64,000 nt of DNA from Antedon mediterranea (GCF_964355755.1 NC_092673.1:317001-381000), one strand, 5' to 3'; positions 21,931-35,788 are shown, counted from the first letter of the stretch. A program made the numbers and translations. Notes: a model not told the origin generated them from the sequence alone.

Positions 21931-22057
21931 TAAGCTCTGTATACAAACTTTATGTGATGTGCCCATTATATTAATATGATGATTTCATATCACCGCCATA
22001 TTTGGGCACATCACAATTATTTTATCAAACTAGTTTAATATTGTAGACAGAGCTTTA
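21931..22057. mobile_element. MITE family A copy
   Basis: Left TAAGCTCTGTATACAAACTT, right TAATATTGTAGACAGAGCTTTA, with the family's GATGTGCCCAT and TTTGGGCACATCAC inner repeats. TA flanks are present. It is slightly shorter than the copy at 20295. Confidence 0.85.
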
Positions 22058-22637
22058 ATCAACAGGTAACCAACCGCGCCTGTCCGAGGGAAAATATTTT
22101 ATTGTTGATGTTCTCGGTAAAGTGTACCGTACGCACATTAGATTGCTTATCGACATGTTATGTGATGTAAACACATTAGACCTGTCTTCCAAGAAAAACG
22201 ACTGGTTTTGTTATTTTAAGCAATAAAAAACAGGTTCGTTTCCGCTAGTTCAAATAGCTAAACTGTGTATGTTTGGCTTATATTTAATCGATTTTGGTAG
22301 ACATTCCTGTTTTTTTCCTACTTCTAAAACAGCTAAAGAGTTGTAAAATGATTTTTAGTTTCTCGTAGATATAATCTATTTGAAGTTGTCATAATTCCAA
22401 GTCACGTCATTGAACGAACAAACAAACAGCAGGATCTAATTGGAATATTATTAGAGATGGACGTAACCTTGTATGAATCAAGATACAGATCCTGCTGTAT
22501 TGTGGTAAATGTATGTTCGTTCACTGACTTTTCAGAGCTCACGCAACTGTTTGTTTCGTGCGAAATATTTGTTGTTGTTGTTTTGTTTACAAAATATTTT
22601 TTTATCCATCCTTTATTCGAACATAGCCTAAAGCACC

Positions 22638-22735
22638 TGTTCCTGGTATAAGTATAATGGTATAAGTTCCTAGTGTATACGTATAATGGTATAAGTTTCT
22701 GGTATAAGTATGGTATAATTCCTGGTATAAATATT
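22638..22735. repeat. Imperfect repeat of TGGTATAAGT units
   Basis: Irregular copies of TCCTGGTATAAGTATAATGG with variable spacing. Degenerate, no clear fixed period. Confidence 0.6.
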
Positions 22736-25700
22736 ATATAGTTCTTTATTGTTCATGATTGGTTTTTTTGTTTATTGATTGATTCTCTTTTTGTATTCGT
22801 TTTATTAATATTTGGCATGTTAAGTACATGCTTAATTTCGTTCACCTTGCAAGGATTCTGGTGCCAATGAATCCATTGACTGCGCGGCGTTCCAAACTTC
22901 TTCTGGCACAAGTCCAGCCTCAACACCAGTCAGCAAACTATACTTTCCATTCATGGAAGGATTTTATTTCAGAATACATTGAGTGCGGTAAACCCGAGTT
23001 CGTTGAATCGTAGCACAATCCCTCGCGAAAAAAGGACCTTTTTACGTTGCAGTTTGTCTATTTTGAAGGTTATTTACCAATGTTACTCATAGCTTTCGTG
23101 TTATTCACCTTAATGCCTGTAGTTTAATTTGAAGTCAATATGCACATCATGTTTACTGAATAAATTGATATTAACGTTGATTTGGCGTTACTGCACTTGC
23201 ATGTTTTAACTCCACAACCAACAATCCGTAATAAACAACTCGTTGCACTCCGGTAAAGTTTGTTAATTGCACTCAGCTTCGCTGATTGGTGGATACTTTA
23301 GTGGTGTAATTCTAATTGGCCAACAAGAATCCCCAAGAAGAGTTATTCTATTCAGAAGGTTATTTGCTTTATTTGCCGCCTTTATTAACGAACCTTTTAA
23401 TGCTTACATAGTATTAGGCCTACAGTACAAATTATAGTAAAATGATTTGATGATGATGATGCACAATCACGTTGAGCCGGGGAGCAAATTGTTTTCTTAA
23501 CTCGAACTACTGACGGATATAGGTCGCATTGTTGTGGGGCGTCCGATAAATAGGTTTATCGGCTGTAAACCATATGTTGGTAGATCCACACTTGTTCGTT
23601 TCCATCAGACTCCGTCAATATTAAAGCATGGAGGCGTTTGTTTTAATTTACAGGTTCACTAATTGAATATAGGCCTAGTATTACTACAGTCTCATTTCAT
23701 ACCAAACTATGGCGCGCCATAACAAACTTCTGACTTCATACATTACGTATTTTTGGAAGTTGTAATTTATAGATGGGCCGTCAATGCGCACTGAGCTTGG
23801 TGGTGCAAACACGGGTTGCCGTCTCCAGTCAGAACGAACAATTTTACTAGCATATATATATTTATATATAAACGTGACTAAACGTGAATGAAAGTTCATA
23901 TTAATTGAAAATCAACCTTGTAATTTACATTAATTTCTCAAGGTTTATGTAAAGAAATTAAATTTAAATAAAACGGCAAAGTTTGACATTTCACAGACGT
24001 AAACTGATATTTGTTACTAAATATAAATACATGAAAATCATCAATTAAAGTAACCTAGAGACAACTTTTTTAATATTAAGTGTTTATCTTGTAAAGGTCA
24101 TAATACATTCAAATTATGTGTTTATAGAAATAAAATCTGTTAGGCCTACAACTTATTCATGTCGTAATTCATTTATTATCAATTGTTTTTTTTTATCAAA
24201 AGTATAATATAATATAATGCCAATGTTCGTTTTTCGTTTAAATTGAAATTAGAGCAAAGAGCAAATTAGTTATAATTATAATTGTAATAATTTTTAATAT
24301 CTGCAATAGGCCTATCTTCTGTCGTGCAATATAGAGGCCTCAAACAGGGTTTAGTCAACAGTAAATGTGCGCTTTATTAGTGTCTCTTTATTCTATATTT
24401 TTAAACAGCGTCCTCTGTCGCAATTGATGTGTCATGGTTATCAAAGTACATTAATGTCTTTTTATTTAGACACCTTCTAATACTAATAGTCGGCGTTTTT
24501 GTAATTACATTTTTGTTCTTAATCTGGCATTTTCCATGTTTATGTTGCAAGTGACCTGATATTTTCCTCCAAGCCTAAACACACTAAGGACATTTTAATC
24601 GGTTGCCAAATAATAACTTTACCCAGCGATTATTTCCTTAAAACCTGTAGCGGAAGGAACCCTTTTATTATACCACATTCCTAACCTATTGAAAAACCTA
24701 CCACGTGCCAAAAATGCATTTTTAAATTCAGCAACAAAAGCCTTCAAGATACGAGTATTTTTGTTAAAACTACCATATACACAAACCAATTAAAACACGC
24801 AAAGCAAATAGATGATTGTTAGCAAAGTTCAGCACCACTTAAACGGTGTTTTGAATAATTACCGATACTTATATTTTATCAAATTAATCGTTTTCAATCT
24901 TTAAACGTCTTAATCATTACTTGTTACGGTTCTCTTTTAATATTCGTCGCACAATCCTCGTTCTATTGCCGTCGTCGTCTACCACCGCCGTCGTCGTCAT
25001 CGTCTACCAAACATAAATCGTAAAATAATAGAGTGTCGAAGTGCCTGTTGCACAAAACCTTTTCTTTGCAACACGTCGCGCAGTCGGTTTACGGTAGTTC
25101 TAATAATACATCCATCTTGATGTAAGTCGTGATGATGAACGGGAAACGAAAACCATGGCGAACAAAATAGGCGAAACAGTTATCTGAAACAATTACTTTT
25201 CGAAAATCAAATTAATATGTCTAATTTGTCCAAACCGCAGATATGCAACATATTACTTGAAGTGAAGCGTATATTCGTTGAAATTGTATAATGTTTTAAT
25301 TACAACAATCGGACCGTTTATATAATTACGGACAGTGTAGAACATCTTTAATAAATGTCTACTTTTAAATTCGATAAAGGATTATAAATAAGTTGAACTT
25401 ACCAGATAAAGTTAGCTTAACCAAAACAATATAAATGTTGGATTAATAACGTGTTGTGTAGTGTACTAATTTGTACACATTCGCCTCTATCGTATCAGTT
25501 GCGAAAGACTGCGCTTTTATAACACATTAATATTCCGTCAAACCAATCATCGCTTAGGTAAATACATCATCTGAATGACCCCCCAAATAGACCCGATACA
25601 ACAGGGGTATCGGCGTCTGCCAATCACGCGAGACCCATCACGCAAGTCTGATAACTACCTCGTGGGCACGCGTCATCGGTAAACTTTTCCCCGCGATGAT

Positions 25701-27149
25701 TATAAAAGGTAGGCCTAAAAAAAGAAGTTCGTGACAGGACAGGCCTAGAAAAAGGCACACTTTAAACTTAAAGTCATCCGGGTTCAGTAAAAGGGCATGT
25801 GTTGTTTGTGACCGGCCATATGTATTCTTATGAGATTAAAAATCGTGTCTTCTTTTATATCTGTGACGTGGATCAAAGAACGACACTGAAAGCAGTATTT
25901 ACTCTTTCTTTTTGCCTGTGAATCTGGTCAAATAAGGGACATAACCTCTACATACCAATTGTAAGCAAGCTATTGGTATTTATTTGACTATTGTGTAACA
26001 AAACTATTATATCAACTAAAGAACCGTTCGTTAACTTTCAATAGGTTTAATATTCACGCGATGAATACGGTACGGAATAATGAAAACAGTTTAATTGTCG
26101 GGCAATTGAACATTCTTAAAACATCCACACGAACAAATTAAACAAACTTACCGTTTATAATTATTATGATTTCACCTGCTCATTAGATATGTTTAAAAAT
26201 GTTCGCAATTATGTATCACTGATTGGTCATCTATATTAATTGTTAAAGCTTATCCCCTGCGAATTTTTTTTTTTTTAAATATGCTATTTTAATGTTAGGG
26301 CCTACAGTTATTCACTTCAACAACAAAATAAATCAAACACAAAATTATTTACCTCAATAAACTGTAATTTGGGGCAAACAACATTAAAATTGTCTGTCCG
26401 TCGACAATGGTGTTTTGAACCGTTTATTTTGTCTTTTTTTTAAATCAAAATATATAGTTTGAATCCTAAAATTTGAGGTAAATAGATATTACTTGGAAAT
26501 ATATCGGTCATGTGACTATCCTGAATTAATACACTGGATAATTTATGTTTTGTGTTTTACCGCATTGGTTAAAATTAACTATTATTAACAATGACTTTTT
26601 GTTGTATTGAACTATTTCTAGGAAGTGTGGAACACGTGGAAAGTCAGCAGATAGGTACGATCTGGTGGAGGTGCACTAAGCAGTACAAGGTTCCTCTGTC
26701 AAGGGTTCAGACGATATTCCAGGTAACCCTGTACTATTCGTTCTTTCATATCACGCGCCCGTCCGGAATGTCCAAATATGGCTATTGTCTTGGTTAATTT
26801 ATTTCAGGAAATTGAGATAATTCAAGCAGTTTTTAATTGACAGAGCTATTATCTTGTTCCTGTGGCATTATATTCCAACTGATGGACTGCTAATTACTAT
26901 AACATTAGTGGTTCATTTCGCGTTCAAGGTTCACCGTATAATTACAGTAACCCGGATAATCCACTCGTCTGTCATGATAACGGCCGATGTGAAACACCCT
27001 TTAATTTCATCACATCAAGTCCGAAATTACATTATCAAAACATGCGTTGCATATAAAGTGTATAGTAAGTATCTATTTCCGAAGTATCATAGGAATATTT
27101 GTTAATACATCACATTTTTTTCACATGTATCTAGTTGTAACCTAACCCT
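22736..27149. other. Gene-free intergenic stretch
   Basis: AT-rich sequence with scattered TAGGCCTA octamers, a short (CGT)n tract near 24965-25010 and no exon I can support. Frames at 22828-23013 and 26591-26797 are open but match no family I recognise. Confidence 0.5.
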
Positions 27150-27262
27150 TAAACATGGTTCCCACTAGGACGTACGCGCAACGAGTTGACCAATGACAAA
27201 CCACTATTCGAATAATCCATCGCTTGTGATTGGTCAAATCACTTACATTGCGTTACCTGACC
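27150..27262. mobile_element. MITE family B copy, right end truncated
   Basis: Left terminus CATGGTTCCCACTAGGACGT, then GAGTTGACCAATGACAAACC and CCATCGCTTGTGATTGGTCA. The right inverted terminus is missing after TTGCGTTACC. Confidence 0.7.
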
Positions 27263-30097
27263 TTACACGCCACCCCTGTCTCCATAAGTAAATCATGCAA
27301 ATAGGTTATCAGTGAGAAGGTGTTTGTTCGTTCGAGCACTAATGTATTAAATATTAACATTCAATATTATTTGTTTGGCAAGACATACGTGAAACCTTCA
27401 CTTGTGTTTCACTGGTCAAGGTCAATCTACTCTTGTACGTAGTCATGTGGCGCCCTAATGCGTTCTTCTACAACTTCACGTCTTTCCCTTGGGTACAATC
27501 CGTTACGCCGTTTCAATCTTTTCTTTCCGTTACAGATGATGTGTACCCTTTTTTGCTGTGTAACGCAATTACTTTTTTCATAAAAACATTATTCGACCAG
27601 TAAACACGGAGTTGCTGTACAACAATTATGAGTACAGTACATAATCAATCAGTTTGTACCATTTTATTGCATGACATTGTTGAAGAATGGCTTTTATTTT
27701 AATTAGACTGATAGCTTCGAATTTCGCATTAATGCATTTTCACTATACAAAAACATTTTACTAATTCTGTCCATTACAATCGGTTTATATTTAAAGTTTA
27801 AAATGTGTTCTATCTAGTTCTGTGAATGGTTACCGTACCGTAGGCGCGCCTACTCATGATTGAATCAATCAATGCTAAAATTATGTTAATGCAAGCTTAA
27901 GTCCGACTTAAAAATGAACGAACATGAAACAACTTCAATTTATCAATTTTAACACGAAGCTGTACAGATTTAAGGAAACTTGTTAACCATTTTAGAATTT
28001 AATTTTAGCCAATAAAAATGTTATTTACCGGAGAGGCGCCAGGTCGTAACAAATTCGCAAAACATGTCCTAATTTGATTTCTTTTCTCCGATTCAAAATT
28101 AGGTAAGTAGGTCTGAAGGGTCCATAGTTCACCACACGTTACGCTTATGACGTATGAAAGGAACAGGATCGAAATATCGAACAGGCTTTATAACTAGGAG
28201 TTGCTGCGTGCGTGTAAGGTATCAAAATCGTGTGTATCGTGGAGAAGCCGCGCGCGTGAAGTATCGAAGTACAGTGGCGTCACGTCCGTATCAAGGAGTA
28301 ATTGCGCGACGGTTGCCGCGACATTAGTATGCATACTTATAGTTGGCTTTGTGCTCTACTTTGTTCTTTGACTAAAAACCTACAACTAAAACAAAGTTCC
28401 GTACAAAGGCATACTATTACTACTACACACAAATTCTCTTCTGGGGTTTCTCCTCCATCTGATGTGTGATGTAGCGCCACCAATTGTTTCTGAACGTTAC
28501 AGTAAAGAGAACTTAAACTTATCATTTGTTTGACACACTTTTAGTTACAGCATTAATAATAAAATCTTGATTTGCGCACATTTTCCACAACTTTGTAACT
28601 CTTAACATCTCGTACTTAGTGTACCGTGTAATTGATGTAAGTCTGTAAAGAAAATTGTACAACCCTTTTTAAAGCGTTCTCTTTAATTCTTTATTAAATA
28701 TAAAAATTGTTTATTTTATGGTGGAATAAATTACAAAATGTAGTAGTATTGTGGCAATATAATGAAGGAATGCTAATTGATACACGAAATAAACTTGTTT
28801 TAAGCCTACTTTACAGAATCTACTGGCGACCTTTTACCGACAGGTAACATAGAACAGTTTTGTACAATCTTTATTATTATATTTAGACGTTCACAAACAT
28901 TTATAGAGTATTTCTTAATACAGAATGACCGGGTCATACTTGAAACATGATAGGAACGTGTCGAAATTGTTCGCTTCCAAGTTCTCTGAGTTGTTTTGTT
29001 GGACAAAACCGTCTCTAGGCTACGCAGTTCATCATATCTGTGTCAGGAGGGACGATGAGAGAGGCAAGCGTGAACTGTGGGTCTGATGCCTGCTGAGATT
29101 TCTATGCCATCGTTCATCCTTTGTCAACTCTATTTCATGGTGTTTCATTTGCTTCAATTGAAGTACAGACAAAATATGGTGTACACAACCGTTTGTAATT
29201 TAAATTAAACAGATTAATTGTGGTTTTTCAGCCATTAATCATTACCTATTGGTTTAATCACATTACTTAACAACGCTAAGAAAAAAGAACAAAAGTAGAA
29301 ACGGCCAAAGATCAATAAAAAGGAGTTCAAATAAAGAGTAATCAATTCAATGAGTGTTGAATGTTTGGTTGAATAAACTAGTGTACGTTCAGATGAATTC
29401 GCCAAAGAATCACAAAGAATAAATTCTACCGTATTTGTTAACCATATTTCCGCTTATGCTGGTTACATTTGAGGGCCTACCGTATTTATCGTAATTTTCC
29501 TCATAACCCGCCTTTTGGATAGAGATCCATTTATACCAAAAATGTTTAGTGTCGACAGTGTTTTTAAAACCAATTTTAAAATGTTGATTTCGTTAGATTA
29601 TACAATCGTTAATAGCGATATTGTTCAATGTGGAAACGAACCCACGACGCTGTGTTTTACTAAAGAATGGGTAAGCCTTAATGAAAATCGCTGACTCTGC
29701 GAAAATACATGGTATTTCGCTGTAGTTAGGTCGCGTTTCTCACGTGTTGACGACGCGTTACCACCAATGCATCTTGCACGAAAACTATTAATTACGTATG
29801 GAAATGTTAATTGAAGGCGACTTATTTCCGTCTGTGATTTAATGACCCATATATGAAACGCTTTTCGCCGGACGGATGATGTTTAAAATGTGCGAATGTT
29901 TTTTATATATTTGAAAGGTGGTAACGCCTCGTCAGGTTTTAACTGAAAAACATGTCAAAAATCATTTACTATTGTTTCCTGTACATTGCCAAAAAGACAG
30001 TGTACATTAAGCAAACTCCACGTTCAAAGGCTTAACTTATTAAACATTCGTTATGTAGGTTATGTCATTTTAAGTATATTGGTATGTATATATTATT
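27263..30097. other. Gene-free intergenic stretch
   Basis: No exon, RNA gene or clear repeat recognised. CpG-containing patches occur near 28025-28330 and 29640-29880 without visible gene structure. Confidence 0.5.
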
Positions 30098-30166
30098 ATG
30101 TACAGCATTACCATCTTTAAGTATTGGTATGTTTATACAGTATTAAGTATTGGTATGTATATATTA

Positions 30167-30349
30167 AGCGTGGTTCCCACTAGCGACGCAACACAACTTG
30201 GACGTAACGCAACGCAAGTGAATTGACTAATCACAAGCGATGGCTTATTCGCTTGTGATTGCTAACTGTCTATAACTTCGCTTGTCATTGGTTAAAACGA
30301 TTGCGTTGCGTTTACGTCCTTGCGTTACGTTCTAGTGGGAACCAAGCTT
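30167..30349. mobile_element. MITE family B, most complete copy
   Basis: Left TAAGCGTGGTTCCCACTAGC and right CTAGTGGGAACCAAGCTTTA are near-perfect inverted termini with TA on each side. The interior holds ACTAATCACAAGCGATGG and TTCGCTTGTGATTGC as a central inverted repeat plus GTCATTGGTTAAAACG. It is inserted into a local repeat (ATGTACAGCATTACCATCTT occurs on both sides, near 30098 and 30400). Confidence 0.9.
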
Positions 30350-32645
30350 TATGTACAGCATTAAGTAGGTTATTTCTTTTTAAGTATTGGTAGGCCTATA
30401 TATATTATATACAGCATTACCATCTTTAACATTATTATGTATATTATTTTATCCAATCAATTTAATATTTAATATAATTATGCAGGTGCTACTATTTTAT
30501 ATCATTACAAATGTGGAAATAATATGATAAATGTGCGAAGAATACATGATACCGATGACGTCACCGGCAAGTGTTCTTAACCTTTGACATTTATCTACCC
30601 ATCGCTTGTATTGCTTCAACTTTGTCCACCTGCAGCAGAACCACGATATTCAACTTGTACCAACTGATGTCAAGCGGAAGACATCTGTTCCCCAAGGCAG
30701 CGTTATTAATCCGAATTGCTAACACTACCCCGTACATTTACATCCATCATCGATATTTCCTTTTGGCGACAGAACAACTGAACTCTGCAAACACATCCCA
30801 AACTGTGCTTGAAACTTCAACTTTACTTCCAGTTACAGGAATAGTTCAAAGTGATGCGCCGAATAGTGATGACGTGATGACTTTTATTTATTTAATGTCA
30901 ATCACTAAGCTGTTTTATACATTTATTAAATTTCTATAAAATAAACTAGAGCTTGAGAAGTAGGTCGCAAAATATATATAACACCTTTTTTCTGTGAGTT
31001 AATTATTTAAAAAGATGAATCGCAATCGGGATCATATTATATAGAACCATACAATAAAAGGCAGCTATAAGGTTGGTGACGCGCATAACTTTTATCCAAT
31101 CGGGATCGCGCGTTTGGATTTGGTCAATCACGTGACTGCAACCAATCGCTTGATTGTTTAATACTGTTTACCATCGTGAAGGTATTTTACAGGAATCACT
31201 AATTACGGTATTGCCGCGAGTGATTATTATTTTGTTATTGAGCTGAAGAAAGGAGGAAAGCGCAATACGTATTAAACAACAAAACATCGTTTAGATTATT
31301 TTGTTTCCTTTTTTGGACAGCTATTAATTGTTTAATTAATGTATGTATAATTGGCATATACATGTTTCTATACTCGTGTCGTAACAACCCGTTGGAAATT
31401 ATATTTCAAATGCTGTTTATAGACAGGAAAACAGAGGCCTAGATCCAAGAAATACTTCACACCTTACGTATAAACTGACTTTGCATTTTAATTATTATCT
31501 AATTTCAATCGCTTATTGAATTAGTGTCTTTTATTGCACACATAGTCTGGTCAAGGACATACTTACGATGGCCTCAATTCCGCAAATAGATTCTGCTAGC
31601 CTGAGGGAACCTTTCATACAGACCTCATGTTGGAACTGTACCTTTATACTTATACAGTACTGTATATAGAAGATTCTGGTTTTTTTATGGCCATGAATTT
31701 TGGCATCTGGCCTGAAATAGGCATTTAATAACGCAAATTTAAGAAATGTTAATATTAAAGATAGGGCCTAGTTGTTGTTTAGTTTGCGTCTCTTAGCCAG
31801 AAGGATTTGCTGATTGGTAACAGATTGAATTAGATACAAATTAATGCCACTGGCATTGTACATTTCCAAAACTGTTTAATTTGTATCATCCTAATAACAT
31901 TCTTGTAATGGTTTTGGGCATCCTACTCCAAATATGCTGTTATATTATGTCGCCACAATCTATCGCCTGATTCTTACTTGGCGCCAATATGTGTATTACA
32001 ATATATTTTGTTGGTATCTTCTATAGCACTTTGGTATGAAACTTGTCGCCAATGGCTAACTTGACCGCTGCTAATATACTCGACCTTTTCAACCGATGAA
32101 CTCGGCGATACCTTTAGTATTAGTGCCACAATTAGTGGCACGATATTGACAAATATTAATTATAATGTGTGAAATAAATGCCAAAAGGTTGTATATATCA
32201 TATACGTATTATTTCAGGAACTAGCAAGTTCGGCATGTATTATAAATAAAAATGATATCAGATATTAACGAGTTGTTTAATTTAAAATGACTCCCATTAC
32301 ACAGGTATTTAAAGATGGGTGAAATAAAAAAATAAGTACAAAAAATGATCGTTACCGGATTAATAACGAAAACGTACCGAAACTTTAAGGCTAGATTTAT
32401 ATTGATAATTCATTCTAAAATGTTTTATTTATTTTATAGATGGTGCCGATTAGCCCTGACGTTATAAGAACAGTCATGTACAGGAACAGTTACGTTACAT
32501 TTCAGAAGTAATGATAACATGTGAGTTAAGAGATGAACTAAGACACATCAAACTATTATATTTGTTGTTTTTAAATTTTATTCGCACAAAAGAAAGTTTA
32601 TATGTACACCAAGAAAGAATATATTGAAATTAACGTTGAAAACAT
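30350..32645. other. Gene-free intergenic stretch
   Basis: Includes a long but unsupported open frame (30571-30939, no ATG at its start), a perfect CRE at 30556-30563 and AT-rich sequence. No family similarity is visible. Confidence 0.45.
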
Positions 32646-32651
32646 TCACAA

Positions 32652-33352
32652 AGTATACGTGGGGGTATACAGTATACGTGAGGGTATACAGTATACGTGG
32701 GGGTATACAGTATACGTGGGGGTATACAGTATACGTGGGGGTATACAGTATACGTGGGGGTATACAGTATAAGTGGGGGTATACAGTATACGTGGGGGTA
32801 TACAGTATACGTGGGGGTATACAGTATACGTGGGGGGTATACAGTATACGTGGGGGTGTACAGTATACGTGGGGGTGTACAGTATACGTGGGGGTGTACA
32901 GTATACGTGGGGGTGTACAGTATACGTGGGGGCGTACAGTATACGTGGGGGTATACAGTATACGTGGGGGTATACAGTATACGTGGGGGGTATACAGTAT
33001 ACGTGGGGGTATACAGTATACGTGGGGGTATACAGTATACGGGGGGTATACAGTATACGTGGGGGGTATACAGTATACGTGGGGCGTATACAGTATACGT
33101 GGGGGGTATACAGTATACGTGGGGGGTATACAGTATAAGTGGGGGTATACAGTATACGTGGGGGTGTACAGTATACGTGGGGGTGTACAGTATACGTGGG
33201 GGTGTACAGTATACGTGGGGTATACAGTATACGTGGGGGGTATACAGTATACGTGGGGGGTATACAGTATACGTGGGGGGTATACAGTATACGTGGGGGG
33301 TATACAGTATACGTGGGGGGTATACAGTATACGTGGGGCGTATACAGTATGT
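32652..33352. repeat. 19-bp minisatellite array, about 37 copies
   Basis: The unit is about GTATACAGTATACGTGGGG. Most unit-length change is in the G run (4, 5 or 6 Gs), with occasional TGTACAG or CGTACAG variants. Because the unit has no stop in any of the six frames and 19 is not a multiple of three, long frames are open on both strands; these are artefacts. Each unit has the near-palindrome GTATACAGTATAC and an ACGTG core. Confidence 0.97.
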
Positions 33353-33489
33353 CAATTCTGTTTCGTAGAATTCGTCGCAACGTCCCCATCTGCCTGCTAC
33401 TACACCACCTAGGGTATAGGCGAATTTGATTGACAAATTGACCGACAGAAACAAGCTGACCTGCCGTTTGACACACGTAATGTACCGCA

Positions 33490-33624
33490 ATGATACCCTG
33501 TCACTCATGTATAGTGAAACGAGTTTGACATTATGATGACGCGTTTCATCAATGATACTGTCACTCTCATGTCTGCTGCTGTATAGTGAAACGAGTTTGA
33601 CATGTTGATGACGCGTTTCATCAT
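33490..33624. repeat. Imperfect 60-70 bp tandem duplication
   Basis: Two copies both containing TGTCACTC, GTATAGTGAAACGAGTTTGA and GATGACGCGTTTCATCA. The second has an extra TGTCTGCTGCT. GAAACG and CGTTTC inside each copy can pair as a hairpin. Confidence 0.85.
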
Positions 33625-33974
33625 ATTAAAGTTAATTTCTTTAAAAAAAATACAGTTTGATTTGGTTTGTTTTGTAAACAATACACAAGAGCTGCATGGG
33701 AGAAACGGTCAGAACTTAAATCTCCCAATATATAGATTGTTATTCTTTTGTATTGTTGCTTTTATATATGATTTGTAAATATTATACACCTGTGATAACA
33801 ACTATAGGTCCTCAGTACCTGATGTTGAAACACAATGGTTTGTAATGTAAACTCTTTACTATATGTTATGTTTATTTTTATATACCTCTTTATCAACTCA
33901 AACCTATGATACTGTAGGACAATTTAATACAGTACCTGTATTACCATGTTGATAATGATTTTTCTTTTATATTT

Positions 33975-34115
33975 TTGCAAATATTTTAAGAACCTGTATC
34001 CGTCATATAATGTATTGTTTTGATGTATTATGTTAAATTGGATGCACCACTTCTGTGTGTGTCACCGATGCAAAGGTGTCATTTCCTAATAAATTATTAT
34101 TAGTAGTAGTAGATC
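33975..34115 (+). mobile_element. Probable LINE 3' tail
   Basis: GTGTCACCGATGCAAAGGTGTC followed by a TAATAAATTATTATTAG(TAG)n tail looks like the 3' end of a non-LTR element. No coding part is seen. Confidence 0.4.
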
Positions 34116-34892
34116 CCCCTCCTTTGGGACACTCCTATTAAAAAGACTTTACATTGAAACACTTCGTTCTGGTCCTGTCGAAGTGTCCCCTATTATACGT
34201 TCTACTGTTGTGCGCATGTTCGGCGCATACGGCTAATCAGCTCGACATATTTTTCTGTTTGAAAAGCTTTATAATATTCGTGTTATAATGTGGCCTTAAA
34301 CAAACTAACGTGACGGGTTCCACTGCACTTTCTTAACCCTAACTAATTTATGATGATTAATTATGACACGCCACGATCGAAAATATATTAATATTCAATA
34401 TTGATAATTAATTGCAATTATTGTAGGAACTGAAGTGCTGACATTTCGAACCCGAGTTGACCGATAACATGCAGCGGTAGCTCTCCATTCCACTGAATGT
34501 CCATTGCGTTGGTAGTATATTAGTATAATGATAACATAATTAATACATCCCACGTCAATACAGTTTGCTACAATGATATATGTATTCTCTTGTTCTACTC
34601 CAAATATAAAGTACTCTGACTGTACTCGGTTTTTCTAGGCCTATGTATTGCCGATACCATGAAGATGAACTGTAAGTTTATACTTAACCAGTTGGACTTG
34701 ATTACCAATGTGTGATTTGTGTATGTAACCGATGCAATGTAGTAGTAATCATTCCACTCTAGCTGGACACACATTTTGGCCGTACGTACAGTAACATTAT
34801 TTCTTGTTCGTGTAATATTGTCTAATGTACTATGTTTGATTTTCATAGTTTAAAGCTATTGTATAATTTGTATGATTTATTTCTTTTTTATT

Positions 34893-34971
34893 TTTAAATG
34901 CACCTTGAGCACTCTGGAGTGGTTTGTGCGCTATAAAAATCTTATTATTATTATTATTATTATTATTATAA
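34893..34971 (+). mobile_element. SINE/LINE tail with (ATT)n
   Basis: AATGCACCTTGAGCACTCTG, GTGCGCTATAAAAATC and an (ATT)9-like tail: a widely shared non-LTR tail in marine invertebrates. Confidence 0.65.
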
Positions 34972-35617
34972 ACATAAAGAACAGTTTTTCTAAAGTTAAA
35001 GTTCATCTATAAATAATTTTCATAAACTAATGTAATATAACTTGTTATATTGTCACTGAGTCACTCAGTACGTACTCAATAATTAAGAACTTGGCAATTG
35101 GTTTGTCACGTTCAACCATCACTGTAACAAACTGATACACTAATATACAACATCAAGCAAAATTAACCTAAACTTATATTCTAACTTAAAATAATTGTCT
35201 ACTTTTAAGAGGTTTTTGCTCCTACACACGCGCGTATCACTGCATAACAAGTTGGTGGCGCTGCTCATATTTTACTGATATTTGCAGTCCCTTCAGAGAA
35301 TCTGTTTTGTTGGCGCGTAAGTTTTGAATTGCTCTCAATTGTGAATATACTCTTAACTTTAAAAAAGAAAAGTGTCATGTTTCAGTTGAAATCAAATGTC
35401 GCCAACACGAACTTATTATCGCATCATCGAAGTAACTGAACTGCCGTCATCTCGGCTACTTCGACTTCCGACTAACAGCTATACATTAATGTCAAAAACA
35501 TGTAGGTGGGCCTACTGTAAATGTTTAGTTTGATAGTTCTACAATTTATTCGAGTACGTTTCTTGTAAAGCCAAAATGGGGAAGTACATTTTATAGGAGT
35601 AGCCTACACTGGCCGTC

Positions 35618-35788
35618 CATTCTGTTCTGTTATTATGCACTATCAAAATAGTTTGACAAAATGATGTGATGTGCCCAAATATGGTACTGATATGACCACA
35701 CACATATGGTAGTTATATGACATCATCATGTATGTGTATGGGCATATCCCATTTTTTTTGTCACATAGAATAATGGGACAGAGCTTTA
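35618..35788. mobile_element. MITE family A copy (older)
   Basis: ATCAAAATAGTTTGACAAA, GATGTGCCCAAATATGG, GACATCATCATGTATG and the right end TGGGACAGAGCTTTA follow the family order, but the left terminus is eroded. Confidence 0.7.

Noticed and set aside
22828-23013. 61-aa open frame with protein-like composition
   Set aside because: No family recognised, no convincing splice sites or promoter; too weak to call.
26591-26797. Possible exon after a tttctag acceptor-like site
   Set aside because: The frame matches nothing I know, and no partner exons were seen.
30571-30939. 122-aa open frame; in a shifted frame it shows SVPQGSV, like a reverse-transcriptase motif
   Set aside because: The frame begins with GTG, the motif lies in another frame that soon hits stops, and no neighbouring RT motifs were found.
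32624-33508. Several 120-292 aa open frames on both strands rich in Y, V, G, P and T
   Set aside because: They are the 19-bp array read in different frames. The unit has no stop in any frame, starts are not ATG in the longest frames, and there is no splice or family evidence.
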